Of a DNA stretch of 64,000 bases, positions 8,497 through 18,799 are shown in pieces. The translations under genes were made by a program, and so were the position numbers. The stretch covers positions 1,139,501 to 1,203,500 of the forward strand of contig NZ_CP076443.1 in the NCBI RefSeq assembly GCF_018866345.1. The letters are read 5' to 3'. How positions within the stretch are numbered: position 1 is the first letter of the stretch; each line of letters starts with the position of its first letter. The notes below the pieces were generated by a model, which did not search any database, was not told the DNA's origin, and worked only from the letters and a program-made list of their open reading frames with translations. The DNA is from Gemella sp. zg-570. Its GTDB lineage: Bacteria; Bacillota; Bacilli; Staphylococcales; Gemellaceae.

Positions 8497-8535
8497 ATTT
8501 TACAATAGTTTTTATTTTTTGTAAAGCGTTTTTAT
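8497..8535 (-). promoter_or_regulatory. lctP promoter with overlapping cre-like sequence
   Basis: Minus-strand TTTACA (8520-8525), 17-bp spacer, TAAAAT (8497-8502). The plus-strand string TTGTAAAGCGTTTTTA across 8519-8534 resembles a CcpA operator, but its CG is one position off the usual consensus. Promoter is solid; the operator is tentative. The rest of 8536-8710 holds nothing recognisable. Confidence 0.55.
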
Positions 8536-8711
8536 AATTTTTTTTAATATTTATTATTTTATATATTTTTAAATTATATTATAACAATAAAAAATTATTA
8601 TATTAATAATTTTAATTATAATGTATCAATAACTATTAGATTGTTATTATTATTGTTACTATTCTTTAAAATTTTATATAAAAAATCATTTCAAAAAATA
8701 TTTTAAAATAA

Positions 8712-8752
8712 TAAAAAAACTTTTAATGATTTTTCTCATTAAAAGTTTTTTA
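8712..8752 (-). terminator. Terminator after smpB
   Basis: AAAAAACTTTTAATGA and its complement flank a short loop; T-rich on both strands, so it could work in both directions. Confidence 0.85.
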
Positions 8753-8753
8753 T

Positions 8754-9215
8754 TTAATATTTTTGTTTTTCCTTTAAAACTCGATTTATTTCTCTACTTG
8801 CTTCTTTTTTCTTTAAACTATTACGCTTATCGTAATTTTTTTTACCCTTTGCTAGGCCTATTAATAATTTTGCATAACCATTTTTTATATAAAGTTTTAG
8901 AGGAATTATGCTAACACCTAAAATAGATTGATTTTCTGATAATATAGATATTTGTTTTTTCTTTAAAAGTAATTTTCTTACTCTAAGTGGTTCATGATTA
9001 AATCTATTTCCTTCTTCAAAATGCGAAATATAAATATTGTAAGCAAATACTTCTCCATTTCTTACTTGGCAATAAGAATCTTTTAAATTTATTCTGCATC
9101 TTCTTATAGATTTTATCTCAGTTCCAGTAAGTGCCATTCCAGCTTCAAATGTATCTTCTATAAAATAATCATGATTAGCTTTTTTGTTACTGGCTATTAT
9201 TTTTATTTCTGACAT
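8754..9215 (-). CDS. smpB: SsrA-binding protein SmpB
   Basis: Binds tmRNA and delivers it to stalled ribosomes for trans-translation. At 153 aa it shows the conserved core: [29 protein letters not shown], and the terminal [17 protein letters not shown] region that enters the decoding site. It lies 2 nt after rnr, the common rnr-smpB pairing linking trans-translation with decay of faulty mRNA. Confidence 0.97.
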   Translation of the reverse strand: MSEIKIIASNKKANHDYFIEDTFEAGMALTGTEIKSIRRCRINLKDSYCQVRNGEVFAYNIYISHFEEGNRFNHEPLRVRKLLLKKKQISILSENQSILGVSIIPLKLYIKNGYAKLLIGLAKGKKNYDKRNSLKKKEASREINRVLKEKQKY

Positions 9216-9217
9216 GG

Positions 9218-11395
9218 CTATGTTCTCTTTCTTTTTGTTTTTATTTTTGTTTTTGTTTTTATATTTTTCTTTTTCTTTTTGTAAAATTCTGTGTGCCTTA
9301 TAATTTTAAAATCTATATTTTGATTTTCTAAATCAACATTCTCAACCTTAACCCCTACCCTATCGCCTATTCTGTATATTTTACTTGTTCGTCTACCAAT
9401 TAGCATAATATTTTTTTCGTCAAATTCAAAATAATCAGATGCCAGAGATTTTATATGACATAATCCTTCAATCATATTTGCTAAAGTTACAAAAACGCCA
9501 AACCTAGTAACCGAAGATATTATACCGTCATATACTTGGTCTTGGTGATTTAACATATATTCACATTTTTTTATTCTCTCTACTTCTCTTTCGCAGTCTA
9601 CTGCCCTTTTCTCACATAAGGAGCTTTTTTGGGCTAATTCAGGAAGAATTTTTTCAAAATGTTCTTTGTTGTTAGAACTAATATCTCCATTGAAAATATA
9701 ACTTCTTATCATTCTATGAACTAGTAAATCAGGATAGCGTCTTATTGGCGATGTGAAGTGAGTATAGTATTTAGCAGAAAGGGCAAAATGTCCTGTATTT
9801 ATACTCGAATACCTTGCTTGGTTCATAGTTCTAAGTAAAATAGTTGATAGCATCTGTTCAACATTTTTACCCCTAAATTTTTCTAGCATATTAGCTAGAA
9901 CATAGGGCTCTATTTCTTTTATATTAAGTTTTTTTTCCCTATATCCAAAACTTGTAGCTAAGTCAAAAAATTGTCTTAATTTTTCAATTTTAGGTTCTTC
10001 ATGTATTCTATAAATAAAAGGCGTTTCTAACCAGTAAAAATGTTCAGCTATAACTTCATTAGCACTAAGCATGAAGTCTTCAATCATTTTTTCTGCTTGT
10101 CCCCTCTCTCGTAAAATCACATCTTGAACTTTGCCCATTTCATCTACTATGATTTTTGATTCTGCCTTGTCAAAATCTATAGCTCCTCTTTTTTCTCTAT
10201 TATTTCTAATTTTCTTTGATAATTCAAGAGCTACATTTAACATAGAAATATATTTTTTATACTCTAGCAAGCTATCTTCAATATTTTCGTATGTTTCATT
10301 TACCTTATTATAAGTTAATCTACCTTTTGAATTTATAAGGGCTGGATAAATATCATAATTTTCAACATCAGCATTATCATTAAAAATAATTTCACAACAA
10401 ATAGTATATCTATCTACATTTGGATTCAAAGAACAAATACCGTTAGACAATTTTCTAGGTAACATGGGTATAACTCTATCTAGAAGATAAACACTACAAC
10501 CCCTATTTTGCGCTTCCTTATCTAAAAAACTTTCTTCAGTTACATATTTACTAACATCTGCTATAAAAACTTTAAGTTTATAACCCTTACTTATTTTTTT
10601 AACAGAAATTGCATCATCTAAATCTTTTGAATCTTCTCCGTCTATGGTAACAACTAATTCATCTCTACAATCTATATATTTATTATCTAATTCTACATCA
10701 TCTTTTATTTTGTCCAATTCCTCATTTATTTCTACGGGAAAATCAACAGGAATTTGGTGTTTGTAAACTGTCGACAATATATCTATTCCAGGTTCATCTT
10801 TATGGCCTATATATTTAATTATAAGACCTTGATGTTCGTCAATATTTTCCTTAGAATAATTTGTTATTTCTACTAAAACTTTAGAACCCTCATCTAAATT
10901 TTTAATATTATTATCTTTTATCTTAATGTATTTATTTATATTCTTATCGTCACTTTTTACATAAGAAAATAATTTTGCTTTTATTAATGTTCCAACTGTG
11001 TATTTTGTATTTCTTTCTAAAATATTAACTACTTTTCCTTCTAAATTTTTATCGCCACTATAAAAATTATCAATTTTTATTTCTACTTTATCGTCAGTCA
11101 TAGACGAATTTAAAAAATTTTTAGATATATAAACTTCTCCTAATAATTCATCACAATAAACAAATGCAAAACCATTTGTATTTACTTTTATTGTACCAAC
11201 TAAATTTAAAGATTCTGCTGTATAAATAAATTTTTCATTTTTTATTTGGATAATTAATTTTTTTCTTGTAAGTTCTTCTATATTTTTAATTAGGTCTACA
11301 AAACTTTTTGAATCTTCTATGTATAATTTTTCTTTGATTTTTTCTATATCTAAAATTTTGTATTCTTTGAATAATTGTATAATTTTTTCTTTCAT
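9218..11395 (-). CDS. rnr: Ribonuclease R
   Basis: 3'-5' exoribonuclease of the RNB family, able to degrade structured RNA. Order of domains: N-terminal winged helix ([16 protein letters not shown]), two OB cold-shock domains, RNB catalytic domain with [15 protein letters not shown], and a C-terminal S1 domain ([18 protein letters not shown]). It ends in a Lys-rich tail. The frame is open to 11434, but that region is the terminator after secG; the ATG at 11395 with AAGGAGA upstream gives the family-typical start. It sits in a secG-rnr-smpB neighbourhood. Confidence 0.96.
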   Translation of the reverse strand: MKEKIIQLFKEYKILDIEKIKEKLYIEDSKSFVDLIKNIEELTRKKLIIQIKNEKFIYTAESLNLVGTIKVNTNGFAFVYCDELLGEVYISKNFLNSSMTDDKVEIKIDNFYSGDKNLEGKVVNILERNTKYTVGTLIKAKLFSYVKSDDKNINKYIKIKDNNIKNLDEGSKVLVEITNYSKENIDEHQGLIIKYIGHKDEPGIDILSTVYKHQIPVDFPVEINEELDKIKDDVELDNKYIDCRDELVVTIDGEDSKDLDDAISVKKISKGYKLKVFIADVSKYVTEESFLDKEAQNRGCSVYLLDRVIPMLPRKLSNGICSLNPNVDRYTICCEIIFNDNADVENYDIYPALINSKGRLTYNKVNETYENIEDSLLEYKKYISMLNVALELSKKIRNNREKRGAIDFDKAESKIIVDEMGKVQDVILRERGQAEKMIEDFMLSANEVIAEHFYWLETPFIYRIHEEPKIEKLRQFFDLATSFGYREKKLNIKEIEPYVLANMLEKFRGKNVEQMLSTILLRTMNQARYSSINTGHFALSAKYYTHFTSPIRRYPDLLVHRMIRSYIFNGDISSNNKEHFEKILPELAQKSSLCEKRAVDCEREVERIKKCEYMLNHQDQVYDGIISSVTRFGVFVTLANMIEGLCHIKSLASDYFEFDEKNIMLIGRRTSKIYRIGDRVGVKVENVDLENQNIDFKIIRHTEFYKKKKKNIKTKTKIKTKRKRT

Positions 11396-11426
11396 GAATA
11401 ATCTCCTTGATATTTCTGCAAAAGAA

Positions 11427-11457
11427 AAACCCAAAATGTATTAGCATTTTGGGTCTT
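11427..11457 (-). terminator. Hairpin between secG and rnr
   Basis: ACCCAAAATG/CATTTTGGGT arms followed by TTTTTC on the minus strand. It would attenuate readthrough from secG into rnr and rules out the longer rnr start. Confidence 0.8.
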
Positions 11458-11470
11458 TTTAATATAATAT

Positions 11471-11701
11471 TTAAATATTAAACCAAGTAAGGCAAAGTAA
11501 TGATACGAAAAAAATAAAAGCAAGAACTACTGTTATTCTCTGTAAAACTAATTCCACTCCCCTTACTTTTTGTTTTCCAAATAATTCTTCTGCTCCACCT
11601 GTAAGCCCAGATAAACCGCCTGACTTACTTTCTTGTAACATTACAACTATTATAATTAAAATGCTACTTATTATTGATAATGCGATTAAAAAAGTATGCA
11701 T
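11471..11701 (-). CDS. secG: Preprotein translocase subunit SecG
   Basis: Small membrane partner of SecYE. At 76 aa it has two transmembrane helices separated by the conserved cytosolic loop MLQESKSGGLSGLTGGAEE. GGAGG precedes the ATG. Upstream of rnr as in other Firmicutes. Confidence 0.95.
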   Translation of the reverse strand: MHTFLIALSIISSILIIIVVMLQESKSGGLSGLTGGAEELFGKQKVRGVELVLQRITVVLAFIFFVSLLCLTWFNI

Positions 11702-11733
11702 AAGTCTTCCTCCTACCTATTTACACAGAATAT

Positions 11734-11762
11734 ATAGTAACATAAATTTTCTTTAAAATCAA
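11734..11762 (-). promoter_or_regulatory. Promoter of secG
   Basis: Minus-strand TTGATT (11757-11762), 17-bp spacer, TACTAT (11734-11739), in the gap between the yacL-like gene and secG. Confidence 0.6.
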
Positions 11763-12845
11763 CTATATAATTTTTGTAAATATAATTCTACCAGAGGATG
11801 TTTGTAAAATACTTTGAACTTCAACATCGATATTTTTTCCTAAATGTTCTTTACCATTTTCTACTACTATCATAGTTCCGTCATCTGTATAGGCTACACC
11901 CTGATTATTTTCTTTTCCTTCACGTTGAATATGAACATTAATTTTTTCTCCAGAACTTAAAATTGGCTTGACTGCATTCGATAAGTCATTAACATTTAAT
12001 ACTCTTATTGATTGTACCGTTGCTATCTTGTTTAAATTGTAGTCTGTTGTTATGATTGCACAATTATATTTATGTGCATAAGTAATTAATAAATCATCTA
12101 CTGGTGAATGTTCTTTATACTTATATGAATTATCTACAAGTAATTCAATTTCTTTGATATTTTGTAAATATTCAACACAATCAAGTCCCAACCTTCCCTT
12201 GGCTCTTTTTAGTGGGTCTTCTGAATCCGAAATTAATTGTAATTCCTTTAAAACAAATTCTGTTACAATTATTTTTCCTTCTAAAAATCCTGTCTTGGCT
12301 ATGTCGTGTATGCGAGAATCTATTAAGGCACTTGTATCTACTACTTTATCTAAAAAACCTATATTTTTAGATAATTTTTTTTCATTTTTTGGCTTTTGCG
12401 TAATTAATTTTGAAATAAATATATTAAGTACCTCTGTACTTCTTCTATATCCTATAATAAATCCTAAATAACCAAAGATCACATAGAAAAATGCTGATAT
12501 TATAGATGCTAACCAAGATATAGAAACTATTGAAACCGTTGCTGTTGTTAGTAAAGTTGCGACTAATAGACCTAAAATTAAACCCAGAGTTGTAAAAACA
12601 ACTTTTGACATTGGAATTTTTGCTATTTTATCTTCAGCACTTTTTAATACTGCTACTAATGTACCAGAAAATAATAAAGACATTAAAATAAAAATCAGTG
12701 TAATAACAGTTATAGTGATAATTCTAAGAATGGTATTGTTAAAAATATCATTAAAAATATTATTGTTAATAAGTGCATTAGCTGAAAGTGTCCCTATTGT
12801 TATACCTATTAAACCAGATATTATTATTATAATTTTTCTTAGCAT
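11763..12845 (-). CDS. Membrane PIN/TRAM-domain protein (YacL family)
   Basis: 360 aa. The N-terminal ~140 residues hold four hydrophobic helices. A PIN nuclease-like domain follows (VVDTSALIDSRIHDIA, then DDLLITYAHKYNCAIITTDYN), with the acidic residues expected of the PIN active site. A C-terminal TRAM-like RNA-binding segment begins around VQREG and ends at GRIIFTKI. Matches Bacillus YacL in architecture; biochemical role not established. It follows radA by 22 nt and ends the ctsR-clpC-radA operon. The disA gene that separates radA from yacL in Bacillus is absent here. Confidence 0.88.
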   Translation of the reverse strand: MLRKIIIIISGLIGITIGTLSANALINNNIFNDIFNNTILRIITITVITLIFILMSLLFSGTLVAVLKSAEDKIAKIPMSKVVFTTLGLILGLLVATLLTTATVSIVSISWLASIISAFFYVIFGYLGFIIGYRRSTEVLNIFISKLITQKPKNEKKLSKNIGFLDKVVDTSALIDSRIHDIAKTGFLEGKIIVTEFVLKELQLISDSEDPLKRAKGRLGLDCVEYLQNIKEIELLVDNSYKYKEHSPVDDLLITYAHKYNCAIITTDYNLNKIATVQSIRVLNVNDLSNAVKPILSSGEKINVHIQREGKENNQGVAYTDDGTMIVVENGKEHLGKNIDVEVQSILQTSSGRIIFTKII

Positions 12846-12867
12846 ATTTTTCCTCCTTTATAACTTA

Positions 12868-14253
12868 CTAAAATGTATTTTTAAATATTATATCTAAACA
12901 TTCATTAATATTTCTTATAGGTAGAATTTCCACATCACTTGGAAATTCTATACCTTTTTTGTTACCGTATGGAACAAATATTCTTTTAAAACCATGTTTT
13001 TTAGCTTCAGCAATACGTTGTTCTATTCTACTGACTCTCCTTATTTCTCCTGTAAGACCTACTTCTCCTATAAAACAATCATACATATTTATTGCTACAT
13101 CTTTAAAACTAGATGCTACTGCTACTAAAACTCCTAAGTCTACAGCTGGGTCATCTATTTTTACTCCTCCTGCAACTTTTACATAAACATCTTGTTGTTG
13201 CAGTAGATAAGCCGCCTTTTTTTCTAACACTGCCATAAGCAGTACCAGTTTATTATATTCCAAACCTGATGAAATTCTTCTAGGATTATTAAAGGCTGTA
13301 GGTGTAGTTAATGATTGTATCTCTACTAAAAGTGGTCTAGTCCCCTCCATAATTCCTACTATAGAAGCACCAGATAGTTCCTTGCTTCTCTCTTCTAAAA
13401 ATATTTGGGAAGGATTATCCATATCTACTAAACCAGAACTTTGCATTTCAAAAATTCCAAGTTCGTTGGTAGAGCCAAAACGATTTTTTACTGCTCTTAA
13501 AATTCTATAAAAGTGGTGTTCTTCTCCTTCAAAGTATAAAACTGTATCTACCATGTGTTCTAACATTTTAGGTCCAGCTATCGTTCCTTCTTTTGTTACA
13601 TGCCCAACTATAAATATTGCTATATTTAAATTTTTAGCAATTTTCATAAGTTGTTGTGTACACTCACGAACTTGGGTGATACTACCAGGAGAATTTTCTA
13701 AATTTGGATTATAGACTGTTTGTATAGAATCAATAACTAAAAATTTTGGTTTTATTTTTTTTATTATTTCATATATAAGATTTAAGTCAGTTTGTGAATA
13801 GACATATAATTCATCCGTACTAACTTTCATTCTATCGGCACGAACCTTTACCTGCCTTACAGATTCTTCACCAGAAACATATACGACATCAGATTTATCA
13901 GCAAGATAAGATGAAATTTGTAGTAATAAGGTTGATTTGCCTATACCTGGATCTCCCCCTATCAATATAAGTGAACCTGGGACAATTCCACCACCTAAAA
14001 CTCTATTTAATTCATTGCTATCAGTTAGAGTTCTAGGTACATCTTGTGTTGAAATATTTTTTAATTTTTCTACCGCAACAGTTGCCTTAGAATTTTCTTC
14101 TGGCATATATGTTCTGTGCTTATCGCTGATTTTTACTTCTTTTACTTCTTCCATAGAGCCCCATTTATTACAGTTGGGGCATTTTCCTAAATATTTTATA
14201 CTTTGATAACCACACGCATCACATTCATATTTTGTTGAAATTTTTTTTGCCAT
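12868..14253 (-). CDS. radA: DNA repair/recombination protein RadA (Sms)
   Basis: Hexameric RecA-like ATPase that drives branch migration in recombinational repair and natural transformation. At 461 aa: N-terminal C4 zinc finger (Cys 11, 14, 25, 28), Walker A GGDPGIGKST, the RadA-specific KNRFGSTNELG motif, and a C-terminal Lon-like domain (DPAVDLGVLVAVASS). Begins 8 nt after clpC. In competent relatives RadA acts on incoming single-stranded DNA, relevant because comG and comK genes are also in this window. Confidence 0.97.
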   Translation of the reverse strand: MAKKISTKYECDACGYQSIKYLGKCPNCNKWGSMEEVKEVKISDKHRTYMPEENSKATVAVEKLKNISTQDVPRTLTDSNELNRVLGGGIVPGSLILIGGDPGIGKSTLLLQISSYLADKSDVVYVSGEESVRQVKVRADRMKVSTDELYVYSQTDLNLIYEIIKKIKPKFLVIDSIQTVYNPNLENSPGSITQVRECTQQLMKIAKNLNIAIFIVGHVTKEGTIAGPKMLEHMVDTVLYFEGEEHHFYRILRAVKNRFGSTNELGIFEMQSSGLVDMDNPSQIFLEERSKELSGASIVGIMEGTRPLLVEIQSLTTPTAFNNPRRISSGLEYNKLVLLMAVLEKKAAYLLQQQDVYVKVAGGVKIDDPAVDLGVLVAVASSFKDVAINMYDCFIGEVGLTGEIRRVSRIEQRIAEAKKHGFKRIFVPYGNKKGIEFPSDVEILPIRNINECLDIIFKNTF

Positions 14254-14261
14254 ATCAATTC

Positions 14262-16730
14262 CTATTTTTGTTTAACAACAAATTTATTTTTTTTATAATC
14301 TATATTTACTGCCCCTGACAAGTCAGGATTTTTTAATATTTCTTCACTTAGTAAATCTTCAATATTTTTTTGTAAACTTCTTCTTAGAGGTCTAGCTCCG
14401 TATTCTTTGATACTACCATCTTCAATAATTTTATCAAGGGCTTTTCTAGTTAATTTGATTTCAATATCTTTATCTTTAAGTCGTTTTGATAAACCTTCTA
14501 TCATCAATAAAGATATTTTTTCAAGTTCTTCCTTTTCTAAAGATTTGAAGACTACTATATCATCAATACGATTTAAAAACTCTGGTCTGTATTGTTTTTT
14601 TAATGCTTCCATCATTGTATTTTGGATATTTTTGTAATCATTTTTAATCGATTCACTACCTGCAAAACCTACAAATTTTTGGTCTTTAAGTTCATTAACA
14701 CCCACATTTGAAGTCATTATTATAATTGTATTTCTAAAGTCAATAAGTCTGCCGTTGCTATCAGTTAATCTTCCGTCATCTAAGACTTGTAGTAAAATAT
14801 TAAAAATTGATGGATGAGCTTTTTCTATTTCATCAAATAAAACTACTGAATAAGGTTTTTGACGAACTTGTTCAGATAATTGGCCAGCATCATCATAACC
14901 AACATATCCAGGGGGAGTTCCTATAAGACGACTTATTGAATGAGGCTCCATATATTCACTCATATCAATTCTTATCATATTATCTTCCGAACCAAATAGA
15001 GCCTCTGATAAACTTTTTGCTAATTCTGTTTTACCTACACCAGTAGGCCCTAAGAAGATAAAACTCCCTATCGGTCTATTTTCATCTTTAAATCCACTCC
15101 TTGCTCGTCGCACTGATTTTGCTAAACTTACAACTGCTTCATCTTGACCAACAACTCTCTTATGCAAAATTTCTTCAAGATTTAATAATTTTTCACTTTC
15201 TGTTTGCGTTAATTTTGTAACAGGTATGCCTGTCCAAGCTGCAAGAACTTCTGCAATGTGTTCATCTGTAATTTGAATTTTGTGTTTTGCTAGATTATCT
15301 TGCCATATTGCCTTAAATTTTTCTATTTTACTTACAACAGAATTTATTTCATCTCTTTTCTTAGCCGCTATTTCAAATTCTTGATTAGATACTGCATTAT
15401 CTTTTTCTATATTTAAAGCATTTAATTCTTCTTCATATTGCTTCAATTCTTCTGGTGATTTGTAGTTGCGTAGTTTAACTTTAGAACTTGCCTCATCAAT
15501 TAAATCTATTGCCTTGTCTGGTAAAAATCTATCTGTAACATGTCTGCTACTCAATTTAACCGCTGCTTCAATAGCTGAATCAGTTATTTCTACATTATGA
15601 TGTTCTTCGTACTTATGACGCAATCCTTTTAGAATATCTATTGTATCTTCATTTTTTGGTTCTTCTACCTTGATAGGTTGGAATCTTCTTTCTAAGGCTG
15701 CATCTTTTTCAAAATATTTACGATATTCTTCTATGGTTGTTGCTCCTACAACTTGAATTAATCCTCTCGATAAGGCAGGTTTTAAAATATTAGAAGCGTC
15801 AGCACTACCTTCTGAGCCTCCAGCTCCGATTATAGTGTGAATTTCATCAATAAATAAAATTATATTCCCAGCTTCTTCTATTTCTTTAAGAATATTTTTT
15901 AATCTTTCTTCAAATTCTCCACGATATTTTGTTCCTGCTAGTAGTGTTGCCATATCTAAAACCATAACACGTTTTCCTATTAAATTACTCGGAACATTTT
16001 GTAATACTATTCGTTCTGCTAAACCTTCAACTATCGCTGTTTTCCCTACTCCAGGTTCTCCAACTAATACAGGATTATTTTTTGTTCTTCTATTCAGTAT
16101 TTCTATCATTCTGGTAATTTCTTTATCACGAGCAAGAACAGGGTCAAGTTTTTTATCTGCTGCATCTTTTGTTAAGTCTTTAGCTAAAGAATTTAAAAGT
16201 TTTGTTTTTGAAGTAGTGTCTTCTTGTTCTTCTATATTTCTAAAGGTATCAAATAATTTTGAAAATAATCCTTGATTCTGTTTTAATGAAGTTTCTAAAT
16301 CTTCTATTAATCCTTGTACATGAACAATTAATATATCTCTTAATATTCTAACAGCTGTGCTTTCTTTTTGATTTAATAAAGATAATAATAAATGCTCACT
16401 GGTAACTACAAAACTTCTAGTATTATCAGCAAAAGCTTGACTTTTTTCTATTGTTTGTACAGCTCCAGTTGTATAATCAAGACGTAACATTACATTATTG
16501 AAAAATTCTGTCCCCTTAAGTTCTACTTCATAAAATTTTTCAACATCTCTTTTAAAGTCGCGATAATTAACTCCATACTTGTTTAAAATTTTACAAGCTA
16601 AAGTGTTGTTCATATCTAAAATACCTAATAATAGATGTTCTGTTCCAACTGCTTTTAAACCAAATTCTTTAGATTCTTCTTTGGCATTTGTAAGAACCAT
16701 AAGAGCTGATTCATTAAATCTAATATACAT
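14262..16730 (-). CDS. clpC: ATP-dependent Clp protease ATP-binding subunit ClpC
   Basis: AAA+ unfoldase that feeds substrates to ClpP. At 822 aa: N-terminal repeat domain (about 1-145), first AAA module with Walker A GEPGVGKT, a middle region with a UVR-like helix pair (SNQEFEIAAKKRDEI), and second AAA module with GPTGVGKT. FVGFAG in module 2 matches the ClpP-docking VGF loop. Its start codon overlaps the ctsR stop by 1 nt. The adaptor/kinase genes mcsA and mcsB, between ctsR and clpC in Bacillus and Staphylococcus, are missing here. Expected to be repressed by CtsR. Confidence 0.97.
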   Translation of the reverse strand: MYIRFNESALMVLTNAKEESKEFGLKAVGTEHLLLGILDMNNTLACKILNKYGVNYRDFKRDVEKFYEVELKGTEFFNNVMLRLDYTTGAVQTIEKSQAFADNTRSFVVTSEHLLLSLLNQKESTAVRILRDILIVHVQGLIEDLETSLKQNQGLFSKLFDTFRNIEEQEDTTSKTKLLNSLAKDLTKDAADKKLDPVLARDKEITRMIEILNRRTKNNPVLVGEPGVGKTAIVEGLAERIVLQNVPSNLIGKRVMVLDMATLLAGTKYRGEFEERLKNILKEIEEAGNIILFIDEIHTIIGAGGSEGSADASNILKPALSRGLIQVVGATTIEEYRKYFEKDAALERRFQPIKVEEPKNEDTIDILKGLRHKYEEHHNVEITDSAIEAAVKLSSRHVTDRFLPDKAIDLIDEASSKVKLRNYKSPEELKQYEEELNALNIEKDNAVSNQEFEIAAKKRDEINSVVSKIEKFKAIWQDNLAKHKIQITDEHIAEVLAAWTGIPVTKLTQTESEKLLNLEEILHKRVVGQDEAVVSLAKSVRRARSGFKDENRPIGSFIFLGPTGVGKTELAKSLSEALFGSEDNMIRIDMSEYMEPHSISRLIGTPPGYVGYDDAGQLSEQVRQKPYSVVLFDEIEKAHPSIFNILLQVLDDGRLTDSNGRLIDFRNTIIIMTSNVGVNELKDQKFVGFAGSESIKNDYKNIQNTMMEALKKQYRPEFLNRIDDIVVFKSLEKEELEKISLLMIEGLSKRLKDKDIEIKLTRKALDKIIEDGSIKEYGARPLRRSLQKNIEDLLSEEILKNPDLSGAVNIDYKKNKFVVKQK

Positions 16731-17254
16731 TATTTTTTCTCCTTACTGTATTTTATATTTGTTAAAAATTGCAACAACATTTCTTTTGAATTTTTGTCCA
16801 TTGTTAGTTTTATTTTTTTTGTAGTCAAAATATCTATATCATCGAGAAGTTGAAGTGTATCAAATGTATTTTTTTGTAATATTGATAAAGAATTATTCAT
16901 AACTTCATAGTCAAAGTAATCTATATATTTTTCATTTTTTAATATTTTTAATATTTTAATATAATCAATTTCTTTTGCTTCTACTTGTTCAATAGTTTCT
17001 ATTAAATAATCTATATAATCATCACTCTGGAGTGTTATTTTTGTAATTCTAATAAAGCCTCCTCCCCCACGTTTACTTTCTATTATAAATCCATGTTCGG
17101 GTGTGAATCTAGTTTTTATTACATAATTTAACTGCGAGGGAACACAGTCAAATTTTTCTGCAACATTACTTCTTTTTAGGGTTATATAATCATCTTTTGC
17201 TTCTAAAAATAATTGTTTTATATATTGCTCTATTATATCAGTCATATTATTCAT
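16730..17254 (-). CDS. ctsR: Transcriptional repressor CtsR
   Basis: Heat-sensing repressor of clp genes. The winged helix-turn-helix includes the glycine-rich wing [11 protein letters not shown], the thermosensor region of the family. The frame is open to 17272, but the ribosome-binding site GAGGAGG lies inside that extension; ATG at 17254 ([12 protein letters not shown]) is the better start. First gene of ctsR-clpC-radA-yacL. A CtsR operator overlaps its leader, so it should repress itself. Confidence 0.95.
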   Translation of the reverse strand: MNNMTDIIEQYIKQLFLEAKDDYITLKRSNVAEKFDCVPSQLNYVIKTRFTPEHGFIIESKRGGGGFIRITKITLQSDDYIDYLIETIEQVEAKEIDYIKILKILKNEKYIDYFDYEVMNNSLSILQKNTFDTLQLLDDIDILTTKKIKLTMDKNSKEMLLQFLTNIKYSKEKK

Positions 17255-17270
17255 AGGCATAAACCTCCTC

Positions 17271-17287
17271 ATTGACTAAAATTGACT
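17271..17287 (-). promoter_or_regulatory. CtsR operator
   Basis: Two direct heptads AGTCAAT separated by TTT on the minus strand, matching the known CtsR tandem heptad pattern, between the -10 element and the ribosome-binding site of ctsR. Confidence 0.85.
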
Positions 17288-17295
17288 TTTAAAAA

Positions 17296-17324
17296 ATTAT
17301 ACTATAAATATTTATATTTTACAA
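17296..17324 (-). promoter_or_regulatory. Promoter of the ctsR operon
   Basis: Minus-strand TTGTAA, 17-bp spacer, TATAAT (17296-17301), directly upstream of the CtsR heptads. Confidence 0.75.
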
Positions 17325-17358
17325 ACCAATTTATTTAGTTTGTATTTTAAATAAAATA

Positions 17359-17386
17359 TAAAAAACACAGTTTTAAAACTGTGTTC
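17359..17386 (-). terminator. Terminator of the amino-acid ABC transporter operon
   Basis: Self-complementary AACACAG(TTTTAAAA)CTGTGTT followed by TTTT on the minus strand, just after the ATPase gene. Confidence 0.85.
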
Positions 17387-17403
17387 TCTCTTTGTTTGAA
17401 TAA

Positions 17404-18129
17404 TTATAAAATTTTACTAAGAAACTCTTTTGTTCTTTCTTCTTTTGGATTATTAAATACTTGTTCTGGTTTCCCTTCTTCAACAATGTAGCCACCGTCC
17501 ATAAATATTACCTTATCTGCCACCTCTTTTGCAAATCCCATTTCGTGAGTTACAACAATCATAGTAAGTCCTTCAGCAGATAATTCTTTTATTACTTCTA
17601 AAACTTCTTTTACCATTTCTGGATCTAAAGCACTTGTTGGTTCGTCAAATAATAAAACTTCTGGTTCGTTTGCTAAGGCTCTAGCTATGGCAACACGTTG
17701 TTTTTGTCCTCCTGATAAACTATTTGGATAAGCATCTTTTTTATCAAGCAGTCCAACTCTTTCTAATAATTTTACAGCTTTTAATTTCAAATTTTCTTCA
17801 GTATCTAAACCTAAATTTTTAGGAGCTAATATTATATTTTCTAATACTGTCATGTTATTGAATAAATTAAAATTTTGAAATACCATTCCTACCTTGCTTC
17901 TGTGTTTGTTGATATTATAATTTTTTTCTAAAATATTTTCTCCCTTATAAAATATTTCTCCACCACTAGATATTTCTAATAAATTAAGACATCTTAAAGC
18001 TGTCGATTTTCCACTACCGCTTGAACCAATTATTACAACTTTTTCTCCCTTATCTACCTTAAAATTAATTCCTTTAAGGACTTCTACATTTTTAAAATTT
18101 TTCTTTAAATCTTTAACTTCTATTAACAT
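17404..18129 (-). CDS. Polar amino-acid ABC transporter, ATP-binding protein
   Basis: Nucleotide-binding subunit of a three-gene importer. At 241 aa: Walker [10 protein letters not shown], signature LSGGQKQR, Walker B EVLLFDEP and the switch histidine in VTHEM. Closest in type to the GlnQ/ArtM group. It lies 10 nt after the permease gene and is third in the operon. The operon's T-box leader carries an arginine-type specifier, so arginine uptake is the best guess, by inference from the leader and not from the ATPase. Confidence 0.93.
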   Translation of the reverse strand: MLIEVKDLKKNFKNVEVLKGINFKVDKGEKVVIIGSSGSGKSTALRCLNLLEISSGGEIFYKGENILEKNYNINKHRSKVGMVFQNFNLFNNMTVLENIILAPKNLGLDTEENLKLKAVKLLERVGLLDKKDAYPNSLSGGQKQRVAIARALANEPEVLLFDEPTSALDPEMVKEVLEVIKELSAEGLTMIVVTHEMGFAKEVADKVIFMDGGYIVEEGKPEQVFNNPKEERTKEFLSKIL

Positions 18130-18139
18130 AATATTCTCC

Positions 18140-18781
18140 TTATTTATCTAATTTTTTCTCAAGTGCTTTTACAAATTGTGAAAGTATTGACGTTATAATG
18201 AAATAAATTAATGCCGCTACTAAGTAAGGACCAAATGTTTGATAAGTTGCATTTTTAATTGCATTGGCGGCAAACATTATATCAGCAACACCTACAAAGT
18301 AAACTATTGACGATTCTTTAACAAGAGATATAAATTCATTTCCTAAAGCTGGTAAAGAATTTTTAAATGCTTGGGGTAAAATAATTAATTTCATTGTTTG
18401 ACCATAACTAAGCCCTAAAGAACGTCCAGCTTCCATTTGCCCCTTGTCTATTGCATTTATTCCCGCTCTAAATATTTCACTTACATAGGCAGCTGAATTT
18501 ATTGACAAGGCTACTATGGCTGACATAAATGGTGAAAGTTTAATATTTATTTCTGGCAGGGCAAAATAAATAATCATTATTTGTACTAAAATTGGCGTAT
18601 TTCTAATAATTTCTATATAAATACTAGCTAACCATTTTAATATTTTTATATTGCCAATTTTTGCAATACAAATTAATATTCCTAAAATTAAACCTACTAT
18701 CAATGCTAAAAATGAAACTTCTAAAGTTGTTATTGTAGCATCTATATACATCTGATAATATTCTGATAAAAAATTAAACAT
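18140..18781 (-). CDS. Polar amino-acid ABC transporter, permease
   Basis: 213-aa inner-membrane subunit of the HisM/GlnP type with about five transmembrane helices. The EAA loop that docks on the ATPase is [21 protein letters not shown]. It is 18 nt after the substrate-binding protein gene. A single permease gene suggests a homodimer. Confidence 0.93.
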   Translation of the reverse strand: MFNFLSEYYQMYIDATITTLEVSFLALIVGLILGILICIAKIGNIKILKWLASIYIEIIRNTPILVQIMIIYFALPEINIKLSPFMSAIVALSINSAAYVSEIFRAGINAIDKGQMEAGRSLGLSYGQTMKLIILPQAFKNSLPALGNEFISLVKESSIVYFVGVADIMFAANAIKNATYQTFGPYLVAALIYFIITSILSQFVKALEKKLDK

Positions 18782-18799
18782 TTATTTTATTCTCCTTAA

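Noticed and set aside
8519-8535. CcpA operator at the lctP promoter as a separate regulatory call
   Set aside because: The CG dinucleotide is offset by one from the cre consensus, so it is only mentioned with the promoter.
11396-11434. Longer N-terminus for RNase R
   Set aside because: The extension overlaps the terminator hairpin after secG and lacks a ribosome-binding site; the ATG at 11395 has one.
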